DNA from: Symsagittifera roscoffensis
Taxonomy: Eukaryota; Xenacoelomorpha; Acoela; Convolutidae
Assembly: GCF_963678635.1 (NCBI RefSeq)
Contig: NC_087066.1
Span: 39,269,223-39,333,222, forward strand
Reading direction: 5' to 3'
Length of the DNA stretch: 64,000 bases
Shown: positions 12,068 through 24,624 of the stretch, one piece after another
How the letters are laid out: each line of letters begins with the position of its first letter
Position numbering within the stretch: position 1 is the first letter of the stretch
Notes under the pieces: model-generated
What the model was told of the DNA's origin: nothing
What the model saw: only the letters and a program-made list of their open reading frames with translations
The model's database searches: none
Made by a program: the position numbers and the translations under genes

Positions 12068-12605
12068 TTGTTCCGACTTTCGATACGAAAGTAACGGAAT
12101 ATTTGTGCTCGTGTGGGCTTTTTTTTCTTCAGACAAATTTCGACTTTTTAACTAGCCATTTTTGACGGAATTTTTATATCATTCAAAAGGTATTGTTGTC
12201 CTGAGCTCAAATTTGAAAAGATATTTTACCTGTGATCATTTTTCGTAAAATTACGGGGGTTTAAAGATTGCCATGTTGGAAAATGTGGGACAATTAACGC
12301 GCGATATAATTTGCGCTATTAACGCGTAAGCGGAGAGTTAATCCGTCTTAGAAATCGTTCCAAATTGGTTAAAAGAAGCGTATTTGCTAAAATTGGTTTG
12401 TTACAAGGAGCGAAATCTATCCTTTTGTACTTTATGTGGCGTGTGGGGTGATGATTTTCAAAAAAAAGTTCAAATTTTAGAAGAAAAAAATCTTCATTTT
12501 GTTTTATTTCATGAATTTTTTAACGTTATTACTGCTCCATAAACCTTAAAAGGCAGTCGGAACATTCAGGGCTTCACCTTGATACGAGCAGTCTTGTTTT
12601 TATTT
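12068..12605 (-). repeat. R1 repeat unit, inverted
   Basis: Reads GTTCCGACTTTCGATACGAA through to CAGTCGGAACATTCAGGGC, i.e. the reverse complement of the unit at 273-799, with the GCGCGATATAATTTGCGC palindrome in the middle. It lies just left of block B. Confidence 0.78.
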
Positions 12606-13217
12606 GTTTCTATGTATTTATGCTTGAATGTACGTGAAAACCATTGTTAAGAATGATTGCACATCATAAAACGCAACTTTTGGCGAAAGTCTTACAAAAA
12701 GTCCAGAAATGGCGTTTTTGACCTTCTCTTTCCAAAAATTGACAAAAAAGTCTGTCAAAATATTTTCCGCGGTCAAAGAGGAAGGAAGGGGGCTAAGCGA
12801 AAATGAGATAACTTTGGGGGGAGTGAGCGTGGAAACATTTTGCTATTTGAGTAATTGTAGGTTTTGAAATCGAGTAGAACGTACGATCGAGGATGTTACA
12901 AATGTAGAATTTTATGCATAACTTTGCATGACGTGAACAAAATTGAAATGGAAACAAGACTGCTCGTATCAGGGCGAAGCCCTGATTGTTCCGACTGCTT
13001 TTGAAGGTTTATGGAGCAGCACTAATAACATAAAAACATTATATGAAATAAAATAAAATGAAAATTTTTTTTTTCTAAAAGTTGAAATTTTTTAATTAAA
13101 ATCGAACAACTGCAGTACAAAAAAAGCAGATTGAGAGTAGAACGTACGATCGAGGATGTTACAAGTGTAGAATTTCATGCATAACTTTGCATGACGTGAA
13201 CAAAATTGAAATGGAAA

Positions 13218-13763
13218 CAAGACTGCTCGTATCAGGGCGAAGCCCTGATTGTTCCGACTGCTTTTGAAGGTTTATGGAGCAGCACTAATATACATAAAAA
13301 CATTATATGAAATAAAATAAAATGAAAATTTTTTTTCTAAAAGTTGAAATTTTTTTTGAAAATCATCCCCCACACGCCATATAAAGTACAAAAAGATAGT
13401 TTTCGTTCCTTCCAACACATCAATTATGGCAAATAAGCTTCGTTAACCAATTTGGAACAATTTATAAGACGGACTAAATCTCCGCTTACGCGTTAATAGC
13501 GCGAATTATATCGCGCGGTAATTGTCCCAAATTGGTCAAAATGGCCAAAATGGCAATCTTTAAACCCTCATAACTTTACGAAAAATGATCACAGGTGAAA
13601 TATCTTTTCAAATTTAAGTTCAGAACAACAATACCTTTTGAATGATACAAAAAAAAAATCCGTCAAAAATGGCTAGTTAAAAAGTCGAAATTTGTCTAAA
13701 GAAAAAAAAACCCACCCGAGCACAAATATTTGGTTACTTTCGTATCCAAAATCGGAACAACAA
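13218..13763 (+). repeat. R1 repeat unit (copy B)
   Basis: Full unit from CAAGACTGCTCGTATCAGGG to ATCGGAACAA. A partial unit precedes it (about 12956-13090), so copy B has a small extra duplication here. Confidence 0.75.
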
Positions 13764-14754
13764 GACTGCTTGTATCAGGACAAAGCCCTGAATGTTCCGA
13801 CTGCCTTTTAAGGTCTATGAAGCAGAAATAACTTGACAATTTTAAAGGTACTAAAATATAACTAAACATTTTTTATATTTTGAGATTTTTTGTAATAATC
13901 ATCCCCCACACACCATATAAAGTACAAATGTAATAAATCAATTAGGCGAAAGTATTTAAGCAAAAAACAACTTCCATTTCATTTTAATTGTACTTTTTAT
14001 TTAATTTTCCTATCGTTTATTTGAAAAAAAATTTTCTTTTAGTTTTTTATTAAAATCGAAAAACTGCAGTACAAAAAAAGCAGATTGAGATACAGTTATA
14101 GCTTAAATAACAGTAGAAATAAATCGAGTTTCAACAAAGTAGTGCAAATTTTGCTCAAAAGAGTGTTCCACCTGGAAGATTTTGATATAATATCATTTTT
14201 AAAAGCCCAGGAAATTGTTTGGTGGTACTCGGAATGGCAGAACAAAACACATATGCCATAGTTACTTCCATTTTGTTGCAAAAAGATTGGAGCAAAATGG
14301 TATGACAGCGTTTTTGGATCCAAAAAATTGTTACTTCATTGTTGATAAACATTTTTTTTGAAAGTTACCCGGTTTGGTGGTGAGTTTGCGACTGGCCAGC
14401 AAGACAGGGTTTCACTTGGAACATAAGTCCTGCCTGTGAGTTTCTGGGAATCCTCGAGTCAGGTTGTGATTACCGATTGAGACCAATGCAGGGATACTCT
14501 TAATGGACCAAAAATTAACATTCAGCAGCTTTATTCGCCTCATTATGCCTCTCTAAGGATATGCTATTAATCACAAAAAAAAATTTTTGCATACATAAAC
14601 GTATTTTTAAATGCGAGTAGTCACTTTCAAAGAATTAGAAGCGACTCACAATTTTACTAAGATATAACACTTTTTATAATCTCTGTTTCTTCTATTTTCA
14701 TATTATCATTATTTTTCTTTCTAGTACCGTCTTTCCTTGTTTGTTTTTGTTTCA

Positions 14755-15215
14755 TAAGATTTATGGAGCAGTAATAACATTTAAAAAATTAAATGTAATA
14801 AAACAAAAGGAAAGTTTTTTGTTCTATAATTTGAAAATTTTTATGAAAACCATCCACCCACACGTCATACAAAGTACAAAAAAACAGATTCCACTTCTTG
14901 TAACAATTCAATTATGACAAATAAGCTTCATTCAACCAATTTGGAATAACTTCTAGGGCGGAATAAATCTCTACTTACGCGTTAATAGCGCGTAAATTGT
15001 CCCAAATTGGCCAAAATGGCAATCTTTAAACCCCCATAACTTTACGAAAAAGGATTACAGGTGAAATAACTTTTCAAATTTAAGCTCAGGACAACAATAG
15101 CTTTTGATTGATATTGATATTTGATTGATATTGATGTTAAAAAGCCGAAACTTGTCTGAAGAAAAAAAAACCCACCCGAGCACAAATATTCCATTACTGT
15201 TGTATCGAAAGTCGG
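14755..15215 (+). repeat. R1 repeat, variant unit (copy B)
   Basis: Counterpart of 2985-3455. It is partly degraded after ATTGATATTG, where a short duplication replaces part of the right arm. Confidence 0.68.
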
Positions 15216-15900
15216 AACAAAAATTGAAATTAAATTTATCTACCCGTTTTGTTTGAAATTAAATTTACAAATGATTAAACATGTTTAAACCTCACAAAAC
15301 AATGAATTATAATAGCTTTTCAGTTCAATTTTGTTGTCTGGGTCTGGGAATGATTTTAAATTTTTTTCTTAGATGCTATGCACATTACAAAATGCGCTCA
15401 AACTGCTCGTTTAATACTTTGAAAACTTTGTCTAGGATGTTGAAAGCGTACCATGAGTTATAAGCGTATCACGTATCATGTTGAAAGCGTATACCTCTCC
15501 TGATATTGTTCCCATGTGAATGAAATAGAGCGAGCCAAAAACTTTTTCTTCTCTATCAGGCTCCCTTTTCATTACTTAATAATTAAGGATAACTATTTGT
15601 TATTATTACTATTATTATTCCAGCAGAAACAATTTATAACTAACAACTTTAAAATATCAAATTAGTTTAAAACTTTCTATTGCTATTTCTCGTGATTGAG
15701 GTGAGTATATATGAAAAAACTGCAGAAACTCGCGACCAATCAGAAACAAGGCGCACTCAAATATTTCTATCAGAGCAGATAGCAGTTGTCGAAAGTTGTT
15801 GTTACGATTATTGAAACTGATATTATCATCAGTGCTCGGCTTACGGCGCCTGGAACCAATTTTGCTCCCTCTGCACCATGAAGAGCAATCGAAGCAGTCT

Positions 15901-16089
15901 TCAGGATTGGTATACTATAGTGATAACTTCTTTTTTTATAATAATCGCCGTATTGGCGAATATGCTGTCGAGGTCTCCGCTGATTGAATCCGCAAAAACA
16001 TGAACTTGTTCTTCGCCCAGGGCAAGGTTGGTGGCAAACAATAGGGTGTGAAAGATGCCACGAAGAATTAAAGTAAGCTTCGAGGTCAG
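15901..16089 (-). pseudogene. Possible secreted-protein exon remnant (copy B)
   Basis: This is the duplicate of the minus-strand frame at 4133-4321. The hydrophobic N-terminal run and the IKKEVITIVYQS ending are conserved, and the differences are few and mostly conservative. It again lacks an ATG (CTG at the equivalent place). It is inferred to be a decayed exon that was duplicated with its surroundings. Function unknown. Confidence 0.28.
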
Positions 16090-16617
16090 GCGCGGCCGGT
16101 GTTGTCATGTTTTGAAACAAAACCTTCGAGCCTCCAATTTAGGTTAACGTATGATCAACCAAATTTGGTTTTCAACCATCAAAATTAGGGTAATGCATTT
16201 GATAAGCCAAATATAACGAATGCAGATAGCATCTATGATCCCATTTTGGTTCAAACTGAAATTTCGATCTCGTACATGTTTCGATAATGTACAAAGTTCG
16301 ATCTGAAATTTCGATATTGTACATGCTAAACATGTTGGTTTTAATTTAGGAAGAAGCAAGTTGAGGTTGCGCTTCTAATTGTTGTCATTTCTATATGAAG
16401 ATCTTCAAAAAAAAAACTTTTTAAAGCCTGTAGAACGTCAGCTGAAGTCTTTCTTCACTTCTTCATAATTGTAATTTTCAAATTCTGTTGCCACGCATGA
16501 TGGTTTCTACAATATCTTTGACAGCTTCGTTTAACTTTTGTTTTTAGTTTTGAGAGTGAACAGTTGTATAACACGCGCTACACCAGCTATGATTACCCAT
16601 CAGATGGCATAATTCGC

Positions 16618-17083
16618 AAGGGGGCCTAGGCGATTAGACGATAAGCAAATTAGACGGATGCTACAAAAACGAAATAAGCGTAATTTATTTTTTACAGATC
16701 TGGCATTTTAGACGAAAAAGCTATGAAAAGGAAAAGGCCAACAAAAATTTTTCTTAAGAGTCAAGTTTCACAAATACAAAAAGAACATAAAATGTCAATA
16801 CCTATTGAAACAGTTAGTTTAAATGAACATAAAATGTCAAATCCAAATATTACAGGAGAGTTTTGAATTGAATTTTGCTTGATTGACTTGTAAAATTTTT
16901 GGCCACCGAAATTTAACTGTTGTCTGTAAACAATTTCATTTTTCTTACGCAATTTGTCTGTAAACAATTTTAATCTCTCTCACTTTCGTCTATTTTCTCA
17001 CAATTACAGTTTTGCAAAAACATCTAATTTCTTTTTAAGTACCTCCGTCTAATTTGCTTATCGTCTAATTTCTCAAACCCCTT
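16618..17083. mobile_element. MITE2 (about 465 bp, copy B)
   Basis: Duplicate of the element at 5773-6237, with the same ATTAGACGATAAGCAAATTAGACGG ends in inverted orientation. It was present before the A/B duplication. Confidence 0.75.
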
Positions 17084-17297
17084 CGGAAATGGCGTAAAAT
17101 GAAAAATTTTCCAAATGGCATAAATTTCATGCACTAGTTGCATTGAAAAATTTGATAACAACTTTTTCGTGAACAATGTGAGAAAGTTAGTCAAATTGTC
17201 AATTCGAATGTTGATTGACATTTCATCTTGAAAAAAATTGTAAAATTTTTTATCAGAAGCGAAAAGCAAACGCTTGCGGTTATTGATAAGATTCATG

Positions 17298-17662
17298 TGG
17301 GGGATTATTCTCATGCACGAAGGACCAAATAAGCGAAAAAACTCGTGGGCGAAGGACCGAAAACAAAATCAGCCGAATGTCATTTTTTAACAAGAAGCAA
17401 TTGTCATTCAATTAAAAGGAATTAAATGAAGCATTATTTTGCTTCTTTCATAACGATATTCTTGAAATCTAAAATTTGTTCCAATTTGGCAGATGTCAGT
17501 CACAATTTGAAAACTTCATATTTCCGCCGTTTTTATATTCGGCCCACATTTATATTCAGTACCTGGAAACGTTAACTTTCTTTTCAAATTTTAGAGTACT
17601 GGAATCTGATTGGTTGATTTTTTTTCGCGCATTCGGACCTTCGCGTATGAGGAATTCCACCC
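17298..17662. mobile_element. MITE1 (copy B)
   Basis: Duplicate of 6449-6814. The left end is better preserved here: GGGGGATTATTCTCATGCAC followed by GAAGGACCAAATAAGCGAAA. Confidence 0.75.
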
Positions 17663-18484
17663 TTCTTGAGGTCAATTTTTCCAAGAAAATTGTTTGGAAT
17701 TAATTTCAAATCTTTTTAACATGTTTTCGTTCCTGACAAAATGTTAGAATTAAAATTTGATAGAAAACGTTTGAATTACAATGAAAACTTGAAATTTATG
17801 CCATTTGGGAATTATGCCGTTTGAGAATTTCGTCATTTGCGAAGTTACCCCAGCTATCAATATCCTCGCTGCGCCAACATTATTAAAATTATAGCAATTT
17901 TTCTTCAACGATTGGCTACGTCGTAGTATGCATCAAGTTTGTGAGCAGTCATGCATATTATGCTCATAAAGATAAACAATTGCAGAACATGCCTCGCCAA
18001 TTAAAAACACTCGAAACATGGACCAATTGGCATAATCAGAAATAAGGCAATTTGGTCTCGGACACAAATGTCTCGGAAAATTTCATCTTCGGGACACAAA
18101 TGACAATGCACTTATTTCCGAAATTTGTTTTCAAGATTGTTACTAAAGACAGTGACCTATTTTGGTTCCAATGAAGTCCACTGAAGTCACTTACATTACA
18201 CTGAGTTCTTGCTTTATTGGAAACGCCAACTCTGTATTCACACAGCATCGACCAAATTCAGTTCTAACTCACGTAGTTCTTGTATGGATCAGTTTTGTGG
18301 CAAGTTCGTGGGCAATTCATCTCATCGTTCGATAGTGCTGTCTCATTTTTCCCCATGAGTCATTAGATTCATCAGCCTGTTGAATAATATCGAAAATAGT
18401 CCTCAGAGCTTTTTAAATATTTTGCCAAAATTGTTCACGACACTAGAAAGATCTGAACCTCATTATGTACACACCAACTTCATA

Positions 18485-19060
18485 GATTAGCTAATCCCGA
18501 GGCACATTAAAGGCCGTAAAAAGCTTTTTCAGATACAAGATGGAGTCTAGGAAGAACTTAAGTTTCGGTATGGACATATTACCGAGTTGGATAAGTTTAC
18601 GACGGAACACTTCATCAACCCGATATTGATTACAACCAGTAAAGATGGGTCGATCAAGTTGGCAATGGACGCTAAACCACTTAACGTTGAGATTTGGAAA
18701 AATAAACAAACGGCAAAACCCCAGAACTTACTGATTCCGCCGATCAGATCATTACAATATCTCGGCACTGTGTTGTTTCTCTCGCTAGACCTAAGATACG
18801 CGTTCAGTCATATCCAGACGTCAGCAAAAACGAGCAGTCACTGTAATTACAGTGTAATCTACGGCTAATCAACGAGGACATACCGCTTTAACACTGGTTT
18901 CTACGGCTTATCGGACATGCCGTCCGAACTTCAAAAATCGATGGACTGCACACACCAGGGAATACCAGGAACAAGTTGCTAAATGGATGACATTTTTGTG
19001 ATCTCCAAAGGTTCCTTAACAAGCAAAATGAATTCTTTCAAAAAGTATTTTCTCTTTGGA
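18485..19060 (+). pseudogene. E2 reverse transcriptase remnant
   Basis: The frame at 18587-18868 contains NPILITTSKDGSIKLAMDAK and SLDLRYAFSHI, the spacing and residues of RT motifs around the first catalytic Asp in Ty3/gypsy polymerases. After its stop, another frame continues the RT with TYRFNTGFYGL. The second catalytic Asp pair survives as MDD at 18983-18991, where YLDD would be expected. At least two frame changes and stops are present. It begins right after block B with no gag or protease, so the N-terminal part of pol is missing. Confidence 0.75.
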
Positions 19061-19079
19061 TGATAATGTTTTTGCGCTA

Positions 19080-19790
19080 AAAATTACAAAATATGAGTTT
19101 GCAGTAAATAAACTTGTGTGCCTGGGTTTCGACATACACTCAAAAGGTTATTCTCTAAAATTCTCAAAAGTAGGCGCTTTAAAATTATCATCCGCCAAAG
19201 ATGCAGCTTCCGCAGCTTCCAAAGATTCATACTAGGACTAGATAAAATAACGTGCAAAATTCGAGACTCACTGAAGCTCTGCACTGAAGCACTGAGACTC
19301 ACTGAATTTGAAAAGCTTAACTGGAATGCTACTGAAGTTGCTGATTTCCGAAAGAATCTGGATCTCATCGCAGAAAGCATCCACTTGTATTATTATCACA
19401 CTGCGAAGAACACCCAAGTCAAGTGCCATATCAGTCACAGCGGATTAGGGGCATGCCTGAAACAAGAAACAGATCCAGGTTATTGAATTTCTATATCTTC
19501 CGCTTCTCGCTTTCTCAACAACGCAGAATTGAAATATAGTACGGAAGAATTAGAATAAACAGCAGTGGTCAGCGCAAAAGAGCACTTCCCCAATTATTTA
19601 ATCGAAAACAGATTTAATATACTCAGAGTTCACCATGCTATTATTTCGGCACTAAAATAACCCAAAAGTAATAAACCCTATAAATCCCGCTTAACCCGAT
19701 GGGCAGACATGCTATCACCATACGATTATGACATAAGACACGCGTCCTGTGCTACTTCAGACATAGTTGACTATTGGTCTTGAAATCTTA
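19080..19790 (+). pseudogene. E2 connection and RNase H remnant
   Basis: The frame at 19118-19486 leads to SHSGLGACLKQ at about 19436, the place where RNase H normally has a catalytic Asp (D.S..G.GA); here it is His. It is followed by RFLNNAELKYSTEELE, then a stop, then KEHFPNYLI, and LRVHHAIISAL where a TDH motif is expected. The remaining text to about 19790 (RWADMLSPYDYDIRH) is the usual RNase H tail. Loss of two active-site residues and several stops make it inactive. Confidence 0.65.
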
Positions 19791-20889
19791 TGCTTGTAGC
19801 AGACCCAGTTCTGTTTGAGATGACCTTTTTGTTATCAAAACTATCAAAAACTTCTCACAAGCTTGCAATTTCATACAAGCTATGGCATCGGCCTCTGGTT
19901 TGTCTGGGCCGACTATCATTTAAGCGTATTCAAAGACAATATTGTCACCACAAGCACGAAAAATCTGCTCCGATCAGATCGCAGTCTCTTTATAAACAGC
20001 AGGTCGCAAGGGGATGTTTTTGTTTTTACACTGGTCCTCGACCATTTAAAAATGAAATTTAACATAAGTCCATACCGATAGAGGGCAATACGACGCAAGC
20101 TTACGAGAAAATATGCTTTCATACACCGCGATAGGGCGCCAGAATTTTGTCGCGAAGCTCTAGCCAACCAGAGCCAAGTTAGTTTTGGCCATCATTCGCC
20201 GCAAGAGGGAGTTAATATTTTGACGGGAAGTTTCAACCAATCACATATGAATGCAGTGGTACGTTACTGGTCGCAAAAAGAACAAAAAAAACAGACGGAA
20301 CGGATAAGCCAGCCAGGAAGTAGGTTTTATCAAATCATAAAGCCGGTTCAGGGCGATTGGGCCTGCGAGTCGGATTTCAACCAATCGAATTCGAGTATGC
20401 AAATTTCAAACTCTGATGGTTATTTCAAGTAATTTCCAACTCAGTTTCAAATTACTGTTCACTCGAATTCAGTCGACCAATCAACATCAAACATAAGTTC
20501 CTCTTTAATTGAATCTGATCTACTCGACAAAACCTCGGTCAGAAAATTTTACTGGAGTTTGTGAATATTTTTTAAATGGCCAAAACAAAAACAACCCTAC
20601 ACCTACGATAGTAGAAATTACCCCTTCTTTAAGGATCTCGAACTCTCTTCTGACCAAATCGGTTGCAGTCAATTAGAAGGCACGCAAGTAGGACTCGGGC
20701 TGGACCCCCTCAGAACAACGCTTCAATCGATCGCCATCTTCATATAAAAATGTCAAAAAAGCAACTTTCCAAACGAGCACATCTACTCAGAACCAAAAAA
20801 CGGGTTTTCGCAATCAAGAAAAAGCCATTTGTGTCGCAAGACAGAAAGAAAAAGTGGGGCTTCCCAGCCTTTTTGATCTCGCGCTGTCA

Positions 20890-21640
20890 GCTGAACTAAC
20901 AGACTAAGATGAATTCCTCGGACCCATATAAAGGGCAATTGTTGACAACGATTTTAAAAGCTTCTCGAAGAAAGGTCAGTACATAGGCCAGTTCTGGCCA
21001 GTAGCATCGGTGGTGGACGGTTGCATCCTCATCGACAACAAGTTGGCAGTCCCAATGAAATTGCGTACGGCGATCTTGACTACACTGCACCACTTTCACC
21101 CCGAACAACGAGCCATGATCGAGACGCAAGAGTACATCTGGTGTCCTTACTTGAAACGACAAATAGTGGAAAAGTGCCAGTCGTGTATGAAATGCACGAA
21201 GTTTGGTAAAAATCTAAAATCATCTAAAACTAAAAATACATCAAATCCATTCCCGATCTTTTTCCACCTAACGAAAAGTTACAACTACATTTTGTGGGCT
21301 CGCGACCTGATGAAAAGGGGAAGAAAATTTTTATTTCAGTGGCTTTAAGAAGATAGTCAAATTTCTCAAAGCCTAAATACGGATGCTCATTATACGGAAA
21401 TCAATTCGCACGGATCACGACATGCAACCCTGGACAATATCAGAAAATCAAAATACGCAACTTTTAATCAATTTCCATTTGAGCTACATTGCGGGCTTAA
21501 ACTAAATTCGAAATTTTTTTTGGCGAGGGATAAAGTTCTTTAAAACACTTCAGATAAAAGAGCTCACGCAAAAACCCGCCTGAAGCCCAAAGACAGACAT
21601 AGCAAAGACTACAACCGCGACAGAGTGAAGGTGGTGAAAT
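20890..21640 (+). pseudogene. E2 integrase remnant (zinc finger kept, core deleted)
   Basis: The frame at 21010-21348 holds an HHCC zinc-binding module: TLHHFHPEQRAMIETQEYIW followed by EKCQSCMKC and GKNLK, typical of Ty3/gypsy integrases. It breaks off at about 21350. Most of the D-D-E catalytic core is absent, and the text resumes at about 21480 with sequence resembling the end of the core and the linker. The module is closely similar to that in E3 (25180-25380), so the two elements are related. Confidence 0.7.
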
Positions 21641-22070
21641 GTTGAGTAAATAGCAGAGATGTGTTCGCGCTCTTCAAAAAAGGGGTTCTCGGCCGAAAAA
21701 TTGCAGATACGCAGCAATGAAAAGCAATTAAAGATGTGGCGCACGCAGCAAATTATGGAGCCAGTTAAAGCGGAATATCAATGTGGAGACAGAAAACAAG
21801 TCAATGAGAGACCTCAGCGCTGGAAACAAAAATCTCAAATGCGCTCAAGAATGGTCTTATTAGCCAGGTCCAAACTTAGAATTTTTGCATAGTCCTAGTG
21901 AAATTTTGCGTGAAATTTTTCAGAAATTGTCAAAAAGAAAATCCTGCAAACGTTTATCTAAAAAATTTAAGATTTTTGCGTCACGAACAACACGTATGTC
22001 ACTGACACCGGGAAACTTTTTTGCAAGAATCCTCAAGCTCTGAAACGAAACATTAATAATCTGAAATTTT

Positions 22071-22529
22071 TTGCTAAAAAAAGTGGAGCGTCTACTCAGT
22101 GAGTTCGGGCTGGTCAGGGTTCTTCCCCAAAAAAATTGGCCCCAGAAGGCTCAGCATCTCTCCAGTTTGCAGTCAGGCAATTGGTTGGTTCCGCCACAAA
22201 CACTTGTCGTGAAAGATGATGACCAAACGCCAACGACATCTCCCGACTCGTCCACTATAGGGCTCAATGCGTCACAATGCTCACTCGCCACTCTGCCAGC
22301 AACAGATCCCACCGGAACCGAAACCCCGTCGCACCGGTCAAGATACACTGTTTTGGATCCAGTAACGCAGGTGGCTACTCCTGCTCCGGCGCAACCGGGT
22401 TCTCAAGGTGACGAGGCATTTTCATCATCGTCATATCAGACCAACATCCAGTCAAAGATACAAGACGCAATGAACGACAACAAGTCAAAAACGTCATCCT
22501 TCACTAGCGCCAGAGGTTCGGGCAGATAA
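22071..22529 (+). pseudogene. E2 3'-terminal Ser/Pro/Thr-rich frame
   Basis: A 152-codon frame rich in S, T, P and Q (for example ATLPATDPTGTETPSHRSR), followed by about 50 further codons in another frame. It lies between the integrase remnant and the 3' LTR, where Ty3/gypsy pol C-termini or small third ORFs occur. E3 has decayed text of similar composition at 26560-27230. It is GC-richer than its surroundings. No domain recognised. Confidence 0.45.
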
Positions 22530-22915
22530 AGGAAGCCTCCAGCAAGATATGGCATTCCAATACGTCACTCTGAAAAGGCAACTGCCGCCAGTTCACCAAT
22601 TAACGTCACCGATCACACCCCTCCCCGAAGCGTCGGTTCATTTGAAGAAACAGTAGAAACTTCCCGCACCAAGGGTCGCCCCCAAAGAAGCCATCTCCAA
22701 AGGGCATCATTTTCAAAAAATAAAACAAACTGCATAAGTGCTTAAAACTTTTCTCTTCATAAACTCTGAGTACGTTTAAACTTTTCTTGAGTCCTTATTC
22801 TTGTCTATTTTCTTTCATTTTAAATCATTTTCACCAGGTTTGGTGGGTAATCGTCTTATTAACGTTATTGTTTTCTAAAATCATTTACAACAAAAAAAAT
22901 TTGTGCCCCCGGGTA

Positions 22916-23273
22916 TGTCATGCCCTGCCGCGCATACACTATATTGATTTACGCTGCATTTTATAATGCAATTATTTGAGTAGTGCCAAGGTCACCCACC
23001 AGTTGTGCTAGGCTATTCTCCACGGTACTACCAAAATCATCAGTCTGTACATCGGCTTCCGATACAGTTCTATTTCTATTGCTATTATAGTTAAAGCTAT
23101 TCTTTTATTTGTTGCCTTTTCTCAAGAGACATAATCCTAAGAAAAAATTCATCATTATTTTTAAACCCTTAACAACCTTTTTACATCTACGCATCGAACA
23201 AAATTTATATTATATTTAATTTACTATTTGCCTTTTACCAAGTTTTATCAGGCCCAGAGTTCGCTAAATATCA
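22916..23273 (+). repeat. E2 3' LTR
   Basis: Partner of 7543-7901. It starts TGTCATGCCCTGCC and ends GCTAAATATCA, followed by the AATAA target duplication. There are numerous differences from the 5' LTR. Confidence 0.82.
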
Positions 23274-23278
23274 AATAA

Positions 23279-24624
23279 ACCCAAGGTTTGAAGACGGTTT
23301 CTTTTCTGATCACTTTGTTTCATTTGTTTTTTCTTGCAGAAAAAACGCTCTCTACGTTTTTTTTAAATTTCAATATCAAAAACAAAATTTTAAAAAAAAA
23401 AGAGACTTGTTTTTACATTTTTGTACCGACCATTGAAAATATTATTTAATTTTATTCGGGTGTTTTAATTTTTTTTCTTTTTTTCCACGCAGTATCAGGT
23501 ACCACAAATAAACATTGAACAGGCTTTAGTGATATATTATATTAAAGCCTTTTCATTTGCCATTTAAATAACTTTTTAAAATTTTTTTTCTCAGTGTCGA
23601 GAAAATTGAGTTAAAGAATATGGTCGGAACAATTTGTGCTACTTGCAGAGCAACCGGCTGTCCTTGTTTTCTCTACTTGTAATCGGTTTTACTTTGAAAT
23701 TTTTTGCCTTTATCGTTTCTCTTGGTTTGATTTTGGCGTTTCATTTGACCCTTCAACTTCTATTTTTTTAAACATGAAAAATCTGGGTACTTTAGAGGTT
23801 TTCAAAAGCTTCAAGAGTTGAGTGTTTCTGACATTTTTAGCCTGGTTGTCTATGGAGTGTAGAGTACTACTATTCTCTTTAACGAGTACGCTGGAATGGT
23901 TTTTTGTCTCTTGAGCTGGGCAATCTTCTGTTTGCTCGGCCACTTTTTTTGCTAATTTGCTAGGAAAAAAAATTATCGTAGCCTCGATTTATACATTGTA
24001 AGCCCCCTATTTACACCGTTTTTATGTTTTCAAAATTAGACGAACAGATAAGACAAATTTTTTGAGTCTAATAATATAGAGTTATCAAAAGTGTCATTGA
24101 AGTCATAATATTTCAGTTTCTCCAATACCAAATTTTACCAAATTGTGGTCGTGACCGTCTGATTATAAAACCAGAACTTCAACCTGGTATCTGCTTCCTG
24201 GCACAAATTTGCTAATTAATTCTTTTTTACTGCCGTCTTCCTATTTCTGTCACTACCGGTTTCGAGGACGGGGTTTTATGTTGCGACCATTGCTTCTAAA
24301 AATGGGCGTATTGCGACTTTGTGTGACAGAACAGATTTTGTGCGACTTTGCACGACCCAAAAAAGATAAGTTTAATCTTTGCACAACCCGTTGAGAGCTA
24401 TGTTACGACTCGGCGCGACCCATGATGCGACTTCGCCGCGTGACTCAGGCTTTTTGCGGAATTTTGTCGCAGAAGAACCATTTCGGCGACCCAATTCGAT
24501 CGCAACTTGAGTCGCAGACCTCGGCCCCTGATAGCGTTTGAAGTGAAGTTTTGAAAGCCTTTATTCTGCCGACAATCATGAATGTCCAATTTTAAAAGAA
24601 AACAGTTCGGATTTGAATTGGGTT
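23279..24624. other. No gene recognised; degenerate GCGAC-rich repeats at 24280-24560
   Basis: The first kilobase is AT-rich without a convincing frame. From 24280 to 24560 short phrases such as TGCGACTTTG, GCACGACCC, GGCGCGACCC and GCGACTTCGCC recur irregularly, like a decayed short tandem repeat. The small frames here are not supported by composition or motif. Confidence 0.5.

Larger units (their letters stand above)
12681..18391. repeat. Segmental duplication, copy B (inside element E2)
   Basis: This is the second copy of 1-7546, in the same orientation. It lies inside the span bounded by the two LTRs of E2 and runs straight into E2 reverse transcriptase sequence at 18392. Its last bases include the AATAA that flanks E2's 5' LTR plus the first four bases of that LTR (TATC). 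It is therefore a copy of E2's left flank that lost the LTR and gag. It carries its own extra partial R1 unit at about 13080-13260. Confidence 0.88.
7543..23273 (+). mobile_element. E2: old Ty3/gypsy-type LTR element, rearranged
   Basis: It is bounded by related LTRs at 7543-7901 and 22916-23273. AATAA precedes the left LTR (7538-7542) and follows the right one (23274-23278), a 5-bp target duplication showing that both belong to one insertion. Gag remnants follow the left LTR; RT, RNase H, integrase and a 3'-terminal Ser/Pro/Thr-rich frame precede the right LTR. In between lie unrecognised DNA (9340-12680) and block B, a copy of the element's own left flank. Many stops and frameshifts, together with LTRs that differ at many positions, show it is old and dead. 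Confidence 0.8.
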
